From Hemicordylus capensis (lineage: Eukaryota > Chordata > Lepidosauria > Squamata > Cordylidae), in the NCBI RefSeq assembly GCF_027244095.1, contig NC_069659.1:336144750-336208749 (forward strand): a stretch of 64,000 bases of DNA. Direction: 5' to 3'. Under the pieces are notes generated by a model, which was not told the DNA's origin, did not search any database, and worked only from the letters and a program-made list of their open reading frames with translations. Shown piece after piece: positions 53,920-64,000 of this stretch (positions are counted from its first letter, which is position 1; each line of letters starts with the position of its first letter). The position numbers and the translations under genes are program-made.

Positions 53920-54716
53920 GGGCCAGTTCACATTGTCTACTTACTGGCAAATCTGAGATCTCCAAGTCACACGTCCTCCTGAGGAGTGTGTCATGCACAT
54001 TCAGGGTTTTTGTTACTGATCTCAGATCTGCACTGTAAACACCTGACATTTAATTGGGATCGTTATACTTAGATCTGAACTCAGCTTGTCTATCCTGGTT
54101 AAGTGTCCAGTGTTTCCAACATGGGATCGACAAAAATGTCTGAGTTCACATGACACATTCCACTGGAGCATGCACAACTCAAGACATCTCAGATTTGCAT
54201 TAAGCAATTAGACACTGAGGCTCTATACACGATCAAAGTGTGGAGCCGAGAAGGGTTTGGCAAGGAGAGTGGGTTAGCCCACTCTCCCCGCACATGAGCA
54301 GTCGCTTGTTGCTGGGCAGCTGGGTGGTGGCCAGATCAGCCGCACAGAAGAGTGGCGGCTTTGGCCAGGCACTCCCACACCCGGCTGCAACTCGCTGGGG
54401 AGTTCTGGGGGTCGGGGGAAGGGGAGCGTCACCGCACAGCCCCCTTGACCCCCGGAAGGCACCGCACAGGTCCCCCTCCCCTCTCCCCCCACCATGAGTG
54501 TGTCACATGATCAAACTAACGAGGTTAACGGAGAGCTCGCTCCATTAACCTTGTTTGGGAGAGGGGTATTTAGGCGGGCTAGCTGCCACTGAACCACCAG
54601 GCCCGCCTGTGAGCCCAGTGGTTCTCACGATGGAGAGAAACTGGGCTGGGCTCCCTTAGCCCAGTTTCCCTCCATCGTGAGAATAGCCTCCTTGTTTCGA
54701 TCGTGTGAACCAGCCT
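53920..54716. mobile_element. Fold-back element, family E, with TAA target duplication, split by family C
   Basis: Ends GGGCCAGTTCACATTGTC and CGATCGTGTGAACCAGCCT (type RGGCYRGTTCACA), flanked by TAA at 53917-53919 and 54717-54719. The arms share GCAAATCTGAGAT and GTGTGTCATG blocks. A family C element occupies 54217-54690 in the right arm. A 3-bp TAA duplication with GGGCC-type ends fits the PIF/Harbinger group. Confidence 0.7.
54217..54690. mobile_element. Fold-back element, family C, inserted in family E
   Basis: Starts GAGGCTCTATACACGATC and ends CCATCGTGAGAATAGCCTC; 474 bp, GC-rich, with CACTCTCCCCGC and CATTAACCTTGTTTGG shared with 36503-36952. The flanks ACT and CTT do not form an exact duplication. 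Confidence 0.75.
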
Positions 54717-55432
54717 TAAAACACATCTTAACCAGCTGGGTTAAAGTTGATCCCCATTGTGACATTTGGCTCATTCTGATTTCCATGATGTTCCTGCTTT
54801 CCTTTGATTTCTTTGTATCGGAAGGCACTCATTTATGATAGCAAATTTTTAAAACCACAAACACTCTAAAAAGGGGGTGCGGAGGTAAAATGTCGCCATC
54901 ATGGCTTTGCAAGTCAAATTATATTTGGCGGCCTAAGATCAAGCCTTAAAAATGTGATTTAAAAATAGGCAAAGGTCAAGTATAAAGACCAATTAGATGG
55001 GGTTTTTAATGCGACATTTAGAACAATATTTCAGTATATCAGGGTTTTTTAAATCTCACATCCTAAAAATCATTTACTCTCTAAGGCCTATTTCGCAGGG
55101 CTGAGTGTAATGGGGAAGCTGCAATTATTTGTCTGTCCCACTTATGCATAAAGTAAGGATACGTGGGTCTGATTTTTATGTCAAATGGGGCTGAACCCTT
55201 CCCTGCCACAGTGGAATTTTGCCTCCTGGGACTAATAGCAGTTTTGGGGATGTGATTTTTGTTGAAGATGTAGCATGAGAGCAAAGGGCTAAATACCCAT
55301 ACCCATGTGTTGTGGTCCCAAATTTGATAACACACACCTCTGTGGCTGTGATTTAAGTTAAAAAAACAAAACAAACCCCAGACAGAGGGGGGTTTGAAAC
55401 CTATCAATTGAAACCTATCAATTTCACATAAT

Positions 55433-55717
55433 GAGGTCATTCACACAATCAAAAACTGTGTTCTACCTGGGTTTGGGAGCAGTGTGTGCTCCCAATTTTC
55501 AGTTGTGTGGATGCAAGGTAAGAGGAAAACCTGGGTAGAAGTGATTGTGTGGAAACAAGGTAGGAGGAAAATCTGGGTAGCCTTTCCTCCTAGCGTGCTT
55601 TCACACAATCTCTGCCCAGGTTTTCATTTTACCTTGATTCCACACAACCAAAAATTGGTAGCACACACAGCTCCCAAACCCAGGTAGAACACAGTTTTCG
55701 TTTGTGAAAATGACCTC
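55433..55717. mobile_element. Fold-back element, family D, intact copy with AAT target duplication
   Basis: Inverted ends GAGGTCATTCACACAATC / GAAAATGACCTC with arms of about 80 bp (ACTGTGTTCTACCTGGGTTT on both), flanked by AAT at 55430-55432 and 55718-55720. 285 bp. It provides the empty site for the C insertion at 34310. Confidence 0.85.
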
Positions 55718-56861
55718 AATGTGTAGTTTGAGGGGCAGGCCCAAGATGAAAGGTGTGAGAGCAGAGCTTGATATGAGCAGCATGGAAGTGGTGAAGAGTA
55801 GGCTGTTGAAGCTAAAAAGAAGCTCAGCAGAAGACTACAGCTCAAGGCATGCATTCCAGAGCCCTTCCTCATTCTTTAGGAAATCTTTCTTCTGATAAAT
55901 TCCTTCTGGTTTTTGCTTTATCTGAGCACCAGCCAAGAGCAGCCACCTCTCCTCATCCTGACCCTGTGATCGCCACTGAGTGCTCTGTAGGGTTCCAGCT
56001 CCAGAGAGATCATTTTTAATTCCTGCCTATGTAGTGTTTGTACAGAACCCTATGCTAACTTAGCTGTGAATCATGTTGTAAATAAATATATTGTTGTTTA
56101 CAGAGGAGGTCAGTGTTATTTGTACTAGGAGTTGAATCCAAGAAGTACTCTATTTTTGTACCTTGCAAAATATCAAAAAATTTTTACTTCAGAAGAGATA
56201 GATGGAAAGGCCCTTTGCTTCATCCTATAGATGTGTTTCCAGGATTGGAAGATGCAAAGCCTGGGGCTTTGGGCTTTTCTCTCTCTTAGGGGATACAAGG
56301 AATAATACTGGTGGGGAAGCAAAGAGTTCCAGTTCCACACAAGTGCCTTCTGTATATAGGAGTGGAATCCCAGCTGGCCTGAAGAAGGGAGTGAAGGAGG
56401 CAGGCAGGCAGGCTAGCTGGCCGAGTGCAAATGAACCTCTTATAGCTTCCCGGTCTTCAGTATATGTGAGTGGCAGAGCCTGCTCTAACAAACATGGGTC
56501 CACCTAACCTTCTGCAGGATGTGACAACCAAACTCACTCATGGAGTCCAATCCTGACCATCTTTATTCAGAAGTGAGTCCAGTTGCATTCAATGGGCCTT
56601 ACAGTTATGTATGCATAAGACTGCAGACTTAGTTGCCTCAGTGGAATGTTATGTTTGATACTGCAGATAAAGCAGTTCCCTAGGAATAATGCAAAATAAT
56701 TGGAACCTCAGGCCAATCATTTTAGAATGTTAAGATTTAGATACTGAATAACTGAGAATAGATGAAGCCTATGCGGGGATTGGTTTGTTTGAATCATGGC
56801 TATGGGTGATCTAAACCCAGGATTTTGATCTAAACTTTCTTTGCTTGAGTCCATAAGTAAC

Positions 56862-57056
56862 TGTTTTATAGCTGCTTCTCTCAAACACACAAATAAAACG
56901 TATGTAGATTTAACTAAAGGTTTATTCGGCAACTCCATATTCTCCTTTTTGATTTCCTCCCTTTTCCTTTTTGATTCCACCCCCCACACTTTCTACAGGA
57001 TCCCCACTGGGACAAATATCCAAACAACAAAACACAAAAGATAGCTGGATACAACA
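56862..57056 (-). mobile_element. Solo LTR, family N
   Basis: TGTTTTATAGCTGCTTCTC...GGATACAACA, 195 bp, with CCCACACTTTCTACAGGATC as in 46560-46780. Flanks GTAAC and GGCAC do not match well. A fossil LTR without internal region. Confidence 0.65.
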
Positions 57057-57238
57057 GGCACATTATGAAACTCATATTTTAATAACCAGAACTTTGCCCA
57101 TTATTCATTCTTTTCATTCTAGCTGTTGCTCCCAGTCTCTTCCAATAGAGATGTTTAAAGTTAAAGGTAAACTACACAATCAGCAGAATTACATGTACAA
57201 TTCATGTAGAAGCTAAACTACATGATCAGCTCTTGCTG

Positions 57239-57831
57239 GGTACTTTCCAGTCTAGCTGCTGCTAACAGTTAACTGGTTAGCAGATAACCCCTGCTAACTT
57301 GACAAAGAGGCACCTTTTAATGTGGTGATTCTCTTTATTTAGCAGGGGGAGTAACTGGCCCTATCCACCCCCAGCACAGTACCTCCAGTGACTGTTGCTG
57401 GTGTCTATCTGATGTTTCTTTTTAGATAGTGAGCCCTTTGGGGACAGGGATCCATCTTATTTATTTATTATTTCTTTGTGTAAACTGCTCTAAGCCATTT
57501 TTGGAAGGGCAGTATAGAAATCAATCAATCAAACAAACAAACAAATAAATAGCTGCTCAACAGCAGCAAAATGCCTCCGTTCAGGCAAGTCGCATTGAAA
57601 ACGTAAACAGTGGGGGGTGGGGGCAGTCTCACAGCAACTAACAACCTGAAAAAACAGCAACTTTTCCATGGCGGATAAACGACATCCTAGCTCTATATCG
57701 CAGCTATTAAATTCGAGACCAGGCATTGGCAATGTGAACGGCACCCTGCAAGTGTCATAACGCAGGAAGCGTGGAAGCACACTTCAGAGATACAACGTGA
57801 CCCTGTTGCAGGCTCTAATCTGGAAAGCGCC
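57239..57831. mobile_element. Fold-back element, family G, split by retroposon J
   Basis: Ends GGTACTTTCCAGTCTAGC and CTCTAATCTGGAAAGCGCC. Reverse orientation relative to 33273-33623, with AACAACCTGAAAAAACAGCA and TATATCGCAGC shared. Retroposon J lies at 57261-57550. Confidence 0.75.
57261..57550 (+). mobile_element. Retroposon J, full copy with 7-bp target duplication
   Basis: Flanked by AGCTGCT at 57254-57260 and 57551-57557. Runs from GCTAACAGTTAACTGGTTAG through GGCACCTTTTAATGTGGTGA, GCCCTATCCACCCCCAGC, AGTGAGCCCTTTGGGGACAG and AAGGGCAGTATAGAAATC to an A-rich tail of CAAA/TAAA units. The target duplication and A-rich tail show it moved by retroposition. No tRNA or 5S promoter was recognised, so it may be a LINE 3' end rather than a SINE. 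Confidence 0.8.
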
Positions 57832-59163
57832 TGGCACCACTCAGAGAGTGAGAGATTTAATGAATACCCCCCCACACACACTTTAAAAAGCTTGCTCTAA
57901 ATAGGCAACTACCATGGTGGCGAGATAGACTCTGACTAGTGGACAAGCTGGTTTTCTATATGCAGGGGTTTTTTTTTAACTGTGTGTGGGAGCACTGAGA
58001 TATGCAACACCCATTTACAACATACAGTCTAGCAAGAACTGCACCATATGTTTCTGCGGGACGTGTAACTCCTTTTTTTTTTTAGTATCACTGCTCTGAC
58101 ACCTCAAGCTGAGCCAATTGTCTTTGCACAGAACATAAGTGCTAAATTGTTTTGGTATGGATAACCCAAGCCAGGGTATAACATTCTCAAGAACTTTGGA
58201 CAATCAAAATTCCCATCCCTATTTTCTTTCTTTTTTAAAAAATGCTGAAGAAGGAAAGGTCCAAGAAGAACTTACCAAAATGCAAATTCCGATTGCCTGA
58301 TATTATATTGTGGTCAAGTCATGTGATGTCACACCATAATTCACAGGAAACAAATCAAAGTAATTGAGATGGAATGAGGAGAGAACAATAAGATGTGAGA
58401 AACAAAAACCAAAGAGCAATCAAATATGCCAAAGTGCAAAAAATATTTTGCTGAATGAAAACGTGTATTTGTTCCATAGAAGTGGCAATGAAAACTTCTG
58501 ATTGCACTCCCATGTTTGGATCTCTCATCTACTCCTGGGATACCACTGGAAAAAATATGGTCCCAGTCTACATTGACCTATCCATCTAGCCAAGATTTAC
58601 ATTAAAAAACCATCAAAAACTCACTGTTTACCAAATAACCTAGCTGTTGCTTCATGCACAATATTTCTCTATGAGAAATCACAGAGAACATACACATTTT
58701 GCTCTGCCAGAGGAACCCAACTGTGCTTGCTTATCAGGCACCCATTCTGCTGGGTGCTTCTTCCATTGAAACTGTAGAGTCATTGCAGCTGTACGTGTCT
58801 GGTGTAATGGGTTTTCTAACACTCAGAACAGCTCTGCCTACAAAACCAGCCCATCCAAAGGGTGAGCTCCTGGCAACATTCAGTGAAATAGGGCTGTGAT
58901 TAGTGGAAAAAAGACCCCCCCCCCAAGGACTTCTTGTTTTGCTTTCTTTTTAATGTGACATTCATTTGATTCAGGATAAGTGCTCAGCAGAACCATCCTG
59001 AAGAGCAGAAAGTGAGCAAGCAAGTAAGTAAGTGATATGACTTCTGGAAACAGGACCTTTATAGGAAGGGTGGGATTTGAAATGGGAGCCAAAAGAAACC
59101 TTTAGATCCTAGCCCAAGGTTTAGCTTAGTGAGAAAGAGTGGAGCGGTTGTGTTTCTTTGCAT

Positions 59164-59483
59164 CTACTCTGGCGAGTCGTCTAACTCATCATTTGAAATC
59201 AGTGCATCTGAGTTCTGTTTGTGTTTGCCTTTGCTTTTTGATTTGCTACTTGTCCGACTGCTTTCTTTTGCTCCTGACATCTGCTGGTATGAGAAGCCTT
59301 TGTCGTCGGCAGGATCCCAGTCCTGGTAGTTGTCACTCTCAGCATAGGCAAAGCCATCTTCTACGGAGAAGGGATCAACATCAACATCGTAGCGCTGATA
59401 TGTGCTCTGATGCAGGGCCTCCTCCCGGGCAGTGATCTCCAGTGTGCTGTTCCATATGCCATAGCCAAAATAAATCAGTAGCC
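59164..59483 (-). CDS. SLC7A14: SLC7A14 last coding exon with stop
   Basis: Minus strand. The acceptor CTCCTGCAG (59484-59492 on the plus strand) precedes the exon. Its first two bases complete the split glycine codon left by the previous exon, giving CFV-G-LLIYFGYGIWNS, which completes the last membrane segment and the CAT C-terminal domain. The cytoplasmic tail follows: EITAREEALHQSTYQRYDV, an acidic stretch, a basic serine/lysine-rich region (SSKSKSKGKHKQNSD) and the end NDELDDSPE before TAG at 59164-59166. The tail diverges more than the membrane part, as expected. The intron between the two exons is 59484-63348. Confidence 0.96.
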
Positions 59484-60324
59484 CTGCAGGAGAGAAAAGA
59501 GCCTGGCTGGTCAAGATCTCTTGCTGTGGCATGAATCAGTGTTGCATTCTAAAGTAATCCAGCATGAAACCGTTGAAACCTACACAAGCCTATAAACCTT
59601 GCTACAGTAGTTGGAATAATTTATTATCCATAATCTGCCTAATGGTTTATGCATATTTGAGATTGATTCTAAAACCATATTGTATACATTGTTCCTCCTC
59701 TTTCCACTGAGAATTCTTTTTCTAAAATATGTTTTATTTATTAGATGTTTCCACTGCAAAGCCAAATCAAATGCCCTTGCAAAATAAGAAAAATGTAGGT
59801 TTTTTTGTTCAAAAATGCAGTGTACTGTAACTACACTTTAGTTTTTTAAAAACTGTTATTCAGAACATTATCAAGGCAGGATTTAGTAATGAGACAGATC
59901 ACATCAGAAAATTTTAAAATGATAATAATCACCACAAAGGAAAAGAATACAATGGCAAATTTGTTATTGATTCTTTTTCTTGGATTCCCCCCACTCTTAG
60001 GACAAAAGTAGCAGAGAAATTTTGAGGAGGAGGCTGTCACAGATCCCACCCTGCAGCCACCACACGTCACGGGCCGGTCTCAACCAGTCCTGTGATCTTA
60101 AGCTTCACCGCTGCCACCAAGTAGACCTCTGTATTTTTTCTGGCTGTGTGTGCTAAAACAGCCTTCCAAAACCTCTGTCTCATTCAAAGTTAGGTAGGGT
60201 AGACAGGCTTCTAAATCTGGGATGGGGAAACAGACAGAAGCGACACATTTTAAACTTCAAAACTAGAAGACTTTACTTTAAAATAGTTCAACTCAAAACA
60301 ATAGTTCTTATGGAAAATTTAGTA

Positions 60325-60680
60325 CAGGAGCTGCGCAGCTCTCGGTAGCAGCAAACGCTGCCAAGAAATCAGCCTCTTAAGTGAGGTTAAGAGAACAAAT
60401 GCTCTCTTAACTCCACTTTTTGGATCATATGCCAGCCTCGACTGCTTGCAGCAGGAGCTGGGAAACTGCAGGTCTCCCAGCCGGCATTGGGGGGGGGAAT
60501 CCCCATAATGCACTCCACACTTGTGTGGTGCATAATGCACTCACGCGATGCATTATGGGAGTTCCAGGGGCCTCCTGGCCCCCAAAACCTCTGTGCTGCC
60601 AGGAACAGCCGGCAGTCGTCTGGGCAGACGACCTGCCGCCCAGCACCGCCAGGGAGATCGTCTGCAGGGGAGGTAAGCAT
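60325..60680. repeat. Family C-like fold-back remnant in the SLC7A14 intron
   Basis: CCTCTTAAGTGAGGTTAAGA, TCCCCATAATGCACTCCACA and GATGCATTATGGGAGTTCC reproduce the internal palindromic CATAATGCAC layout of 34310-34917. The ends are unclear. Confidence 0.45.
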
Positions 60681-61369
60681 TTTGAGGCTCCCTCCCCTTG
60701 CCCCTTTTGAGCCCTTTCTCTGATTGAGAGAGAGAGAGGGGGGGGGCTCCTAGTCGGTTTCGGCAGCAAGCCTGTCTTGTCCCTTGCTCAGCCTCAGGTC
60801 CAGGTCCTGCTCCTCCTTCCCAGTTTGGGGGATTCAATCCCAGACTGTTCCTTCAGCTGCTCTGGGAGTGATTCAGTCCTCCAGAGAGTCACCACTCTCC
60901 CAGTGATTTCTCAGCTCTCTTTCCAGCATGATTTTCTCTGACAGTGACAGCAACCAGCACTCTTTGAACTCCTTCTCTTGAACTCACTTCAGCTCTCCAA
61001 CTTGGTGGCAATAAAACTCTTCTGAAGGCAGCCTCCTGATATTCTCTCCCCCCTCCCCCGCCTCCAATTTTTTTCAAACAAACCAATCAACTCAAACCTC
61101 TCCTCCCTCCAGAATTAAACCACTACATTTCTTCTCCCTCCAGAACCAAACTGTAGAACAGGAGCTGTGAACTTCTGACTCCTGCACAGCTTTTTAATTT
61201 AGGGTGTAAATGAAGCAATTGCAATATTCAAATCTTATATACAAAAAGAGGAGTTTCAGGCTTCACAGAGGCAAAAAAACGGGAGGATCATAAATAGGGC
61301 AGTAGCAGGGGATCCCATGCAAATCAGGGAAAGGCATTATGAGCAAGTGTGTTTGTTTTTAATTAGGTA

Positions 61370-61485
61370 TTACAGTTTTATTCTGCTCTTCCTCTGAGGA
61401 GCTCAGGACAGTATATATTACTTTATGACTTTCCCCACATATTATCCTTACAAAATGCCTGTGAGATATGTTAGGCTTAGGGGAG
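61370..61485 (-). mobile_element. tRNA-derived SINE (type D), 3' part
   Basis: The inverse of the body end: TTCTGCTCTTCCTCTGAGGA, GCCTGTGAGATATGTTAGGC. Diverged. Confidence 0.5.
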
Positions 61486-61489
61486 ATTA

Positions 61490-61785
61490 GAAGAGCTATT
61501 CTTGTGGTAGTGAGAATTTCCCTTTTTGCTAAGCAGGATTCACATTGGTTTACATTTGGATGGGTGACTAAATGTGAGCACTGTCTGCTGTAAAATCTCC
61601 TCCTTAGGGGATGGGGTCATAGCTCAGTCGTAGAGCACCTGCTTTGCATGCAGGTTCACTCCCTGGCATCTCCAGGTAGGGCTGGGAGAGATTCCTGCCT
61701 AAAACTTTGGCGAGCCACTGCCAGTCAGTGTAGACAATTCTGAACCAGATGGAGCAAATGGTCTGGATTGGTCTATGTTCCCTGG
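61490..61785 (+). mobile_element. Composite SINE with the clearest tRNA-Ala part
   Basis: TTGCTAAGCAGGATTCACAT and TTGGATGGGTGACTAAATG (5S-like), then GGGGATG, TCATAGCTCAGTCGTAGAGC, ACCTGCTTTGCATGCAGG and CTCCCTGGCATCTCCAG. The last four follow the whole of tRNA-Ala (acceptor, A box, TGC anticodon arm, 3' arm) except for a shortened T arm. The tail (GCCACTGCCAGTCAGTGTAG) is shared with all other copies. Confidence 0.85.
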
Positions 61786-61799
61786 CTGAAAGACAGTAA

Positions 61800-62100
61800 G
61801 GTCGTTCACTTGACCATCGTTGGGTTGGGGAGGGAGGGGGAGGCAGGGTTTAACCTACCTTCCCTGCAGATGATCTAGGACAACCTGAGCAGCGCCACAC
61901 CGCTGTGCACACGATCGGTGCAGTGGAGACTGGCGCAGAGTTCTGGAGGCCGGGGAAACGCTCCCTGGCCTCCGGGAATCCCACAATCACTGCACATCGA
62001 GCACGGTACATTGTGGGATTCCCCCAGCAGACGGGCACTCTAGGAGCCTGTCTCTGTGTCTGCATGCCGCCCGAGGAGACACATGATCCCAGCAGCTGGG
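61800..62100. repeat. Family C-like fold-back remnant, cut by a SINE
   Basis: AAGGTCGTTCACTTGACC at the left, and the inverted pair ATCCCACAATCACTGCAC / GGTACATTGTGGGATTCC inside (ends missing on the right). Confidence 0.45.
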
Positions 62101-62103
62101 TTA

Positions 62104-62375
62104 GGAACATAGGAACATAGAAAGCTGCCATATACTGAGTCAGACCATTGGTCTATCTAGCTCAGTATTGTCTTCACAGACTGGCAGCGGCTTCTCCAAG
62201 GCTGCAGGCAGGAATCTCTCTCAGCCCTATCTTGGAGAAGCTGCCAGGGAGGGAAGTTGAAACCTTCTGCTCTTCCCAGAGTGGCTCCATCCCCTGAGGG
62301 GAAGATCTTACAGTGCTCACACTTCTAGTCTCCCATTCATATGTAACCAGGGCAGACCCTGCTTAGCTAAGGGGA
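62104..62375 (-). mobile_element. Composite SINE
   Basis: Inverted tail with repeated AGGAACAT at its end, AGACTGGCAGCGGCTTCTCC, CCATCCCCTGAGGGGAAGAT, and the 5S-like CCCTGCTTAGCTAAGGGGA. The 5' ~30 bp are missing. Confidence 0.8.
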
Positions 62376-62439
62376 CTGGCATCTGCATAGATCCCGGTGC
62401 TCCACACAAGCTGCCTAACCCAGGGTTAGTGACTTCAGC

Positions 62440-62625
62440 TTTAGTGACTTTCAAGCTCCCCGCTGAGTTTTCTAGCTGAGCGGAGATTTGAACCTCGCTC
62501 TTCCCATTCCTGGACTGACACTCTAACCAGTGCACCACACTTGGCTGTTAGCGGCTCCCAGTGGACTCCCATCCAAGGCACTGATCAGGTCCATATCTGC
62601 TTGGGTTCAGCAATGCTACAGCGTC
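62440..62625 (-). mobile_element. SINE fragment: 5S-like segment joined to a tRNA-like segment (type D)
   Basis: Minus strand: CCTGATCAGTGCCTTGGATG, GGAGTCCAC (5S-like), then TGGTGCACTGGTTAGAGTGT and GAGGTTCAAATCTCCGC (boxes A and B). Same order as 20855-21125. Confidence 0.65.
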
Positions 62626-63348
62626 AGCTGTTCACTGGAGCCCATATGAGTAATTTTTGAAAAGGGCAGGCCCAAGGTGTCTTGCTGCCCAAACCACTAT
62701 ACTGCACCAAGTATCTGAAGTGCCCCGATGTCACAAATGACTCGTCAGCTCTGCCTTCCCTTGAAATGCAGCCTCAATGGAGGTCAGGAGCTGGCCTGGC
62801 CCCAGCCTTCCAGAAGCCCCTCTAAAAGGAAGAGGCTCCTGGTAGTCTGGTCAACAGCTCTGGTTAAAGCTGGCTGTTGAAGAAGATCTCTGTAAAACGT
62901 CCTCTGCTTTGTGGGTCTACACTCACTTCAGTTACAGGATTTTAAGAGGAAAAGGGTGCGGGAAAGGGTGGGTTCATCTTGGAATGCAAGAGCTGTGATA
63001 GTGGCACTGCAAAAAGTGCATAAGGCCCCTGCTTGGCATGTGCACAGAGGTTAAGATAGCACTAGGAATGGGGAGTAAGACTGCACTTGGAACTTGCACT
63101 AAAGCTCTGGATATCCCATACTCTGTTGTATAGAAGTGGCTATTCTATTAAGAGTGTACTAGTCACTGAGACTGCAAATGGCAGGGCTTCTAAAAAGGCT
63201 ATCAAGGGGCTTTTGCTAAGATGAGGTTTTCATTTTTCCATGCTAATTAAGGATGATTCAAATTAAACACTTCCGAGGACTCCAGACGTTGTCTTCAGTG
63301 GAACGATCACATACACACCATTTCCAAACCTCCATGTTCAGGACTTAC

Positions 63349-64000
63349 CCACAAAACACCAGACAGCAAACCGGATCCACGTGATCCGTGAAAGTTTCAG
63401 CATAAGATAGATGTTCACCAGCATAGCGAAGGCAGGAACAAAAGGCAGGCAAGGGGCCATGTAGGGCAGTTTTTTGGGGTTTTCTGGCTGTTGAAGGATG
63501 ACAAACACCAACACGACTATCAGCAGGACCATGAGAACCACTAGAAGAATGGCCCACCAACTTTGGTCGTAGAGATAGTCCACCCCAAAAATGATGAAAG
63601 AGCAGAAGATGAACATGAGGATAAACAGCAGGAGCACACAAGTGGTGACCGTGTGACCAGTGGCTGCCGTGGGCCGATCCATTTTCCCAGGCAGCCCAAG
63701 GTGGATCCGCATTGTGTAGTATCGCGGTCCGATTAGCTTCTTCAGCTTGATGAGGTAGATGTTTTCAGACTCATCAGCCTCTATTCCAGAAGTCATGTCG
63801 ACTGTGCCGTAGTTGGGATGGTTGACATTGTAGGTGGACTTGTCCGATTTTCCGATGAGCATCTCATTGTCTCCCAAGGATGGGAGGTTCTTTGCGCCGC
63901 ACGTATTGGTGGGTGGGCCTGCAAACTCCTCCCCATCACTCACTGGGGAGCAAACTTCCTTCTCACAATCTGCTAAAATCCCTTCCTTTTTCTTAGTGTG
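63349..64000 (-). CDS. SLC7A14: SLC7A14 penultimate coding exon (partial, cut by window edge)
   Basis: Read on the minus strand, the frame is open from the window edge. It begins with a K/E-rich stretch, passes through CGAKNLPSLGDNEMLIGKSD, STYNVNHPNYGTVDMTSG and LIKLKKLIGPRYYTMR, and then crosses three membrane segments (GHTVTTCVLLLF..., SWWAILLVVLMVLL..., LPYMAPCLPFVPAF...). It ends WIRFAVWCFV plus one base, followed by the donor GTAAGT at 63343-63348. This is the C-terminal half of SLC7A14, a member of the cationic amino acid transporter group (APC superfamily) located on lysosomes and important in retina; human SLC7A14 variants are linked to retinitis pigmentosa. The similarity to mammalian SLC7A14 is near identical through the membrane part. 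The upstream exons lie beyond the window. Confidence 0.96.

Larger units (their letters stand above)
51500..59163 (-). other. SLC7A14: Probable SLC7A14 3' UTR and downstream flank
   Basis: The sequence downstream of the SLC7A14 stop is largely unique and AT-rich, especially 57860-59160 and 51500-53900. Mammalian SLC7A14 mRNAs are known for a very long 3' UTR, so much of this stretch may be transcribed. The end cannot be fixed: a minus-strand AATAAA (TTTATT on the plus strand) near 51525 is one candidate among several. Several repeats listed separately interrupt it (53920-54716, 55433-55717, 56862-57056, 57239-57831), which argues that the conserved UTR is shorter or has been interrupted. Confidence 0.35.
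59484..63348 (-). other. SLC7A14: SLC7A14 intron between the two visible exons
   Basis: A 3.9-kb intron with matching phase-1 splice sites. It holds a fold-back fragment at about 60325-60680, minus-strand SINE pieces at 61370-61485 and 62440-62625, a composite SINE at 61490-61785, a second fold-back fragment at about 61800-62100, and a SINE at 62104-62375. The stretches 59500-60320, 60700-61370 and 62630-63340 show no feature I could support. Confidence 0.8.

Noticed and set aside
60700-61370. A CpG-island-like promoter in the SLC7A14 intron
   Set aside because: Its GC content comes mainly from the adjacent family C-like remnant, and no exon-like frame follows.
61615-61685. A functional tRNA-Ala gene
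   Set aside because: The T arm is shortened and it is embedded in a SINE with 5S-like sequence before it and a shared tail after it, so it is a SINE part, not a tRNA gene.
63338-63943. SLC7A14 exon read as a complete 201-residue protein starting at the ATG at 63943
   Set aside because: The frame stays open through the window edge and matches SLC7A14 upstream of that methionine, and the last bases before 63349 are a splice donor, so it is an internal exon.

Overview
The window is vertebrate nuclear DNA, and the repeat content points to a squamate reptile (lizard or snake). It carries tRNA-derived SINEs with a Bov-B-like tail (the Squam1/Sauria type), SINEs with 5S rRNA-like segments, CR1 and L2-type LINE fragments, Tc1/mariner and hAT relics, and many fold-back (MITE-like) elements. 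Species cannot be fixed from the sequence alone. There are no operons, CRISPR arrays, phages or bacterial genes.

Two host genes are present, in the same tail-to-tail order as in human 3q26.2. CLDN11 (claudin-11, oligodendrocyte-specific protein) is complete on the + strand: coding exons 5862-6087, 13275-13439 and 28496-28728 splice into a 207-residue protein with consensus splice sites and both introns in phase 1. A polyA signal lies at 29627-29632. SLC7A14 (lysosomal amino-acid transporter) is partial on the - strand: the last two coding exons are 63349-64000 (cut by the window edge) and 59164-59483, and its 3' UTR probably runs several kb toward lower coordinates. No other protein gene could be supported. 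The remaining long open frames look like chance frames in repeats and introns, or fragments of transposon proteins.

Layout: 1-5.6 kb is intergenic DNA upstream of CLDN11 (an L2-type LINE fragment split by a hAT element, fold-back elements, a nested SINE, a CR1 fragment, and a hairpin element at 4460-4739). 5.6-29.65 kb is CLDN11, whose introns of about 7.2 and 15.1 kb are full of repeats (Tc1 relic at 8811-9589, hAT MITEs, SINEs, a short telomeric repeat at 24.4 kb). 29.65-51.5 kb is an intergenic repeat graveyard with deep nesting at 34.1-37.6 kb. About 51.5-59.2 kb is AT-rich and includes the likely SLC7A14 3' UTR plus several fold-back elements. 59.2-64 kb is SLC7A14 with one 3.9-kb intron.

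The most interesting material is in the repeats: a SINE joining 5S rRNA-like and tRNA-Ala-like parts to a CR1-like tail; a duplicated unit made of two different SINEs in opposite orientation; a group of fold-back elements with 3-bp target duplications and a shared TTCACA-type end; and nested insertions in which a second copy preserves the empty site, so boundaries and target duplications can be read directly. No previously undescribed functional gene system was found.
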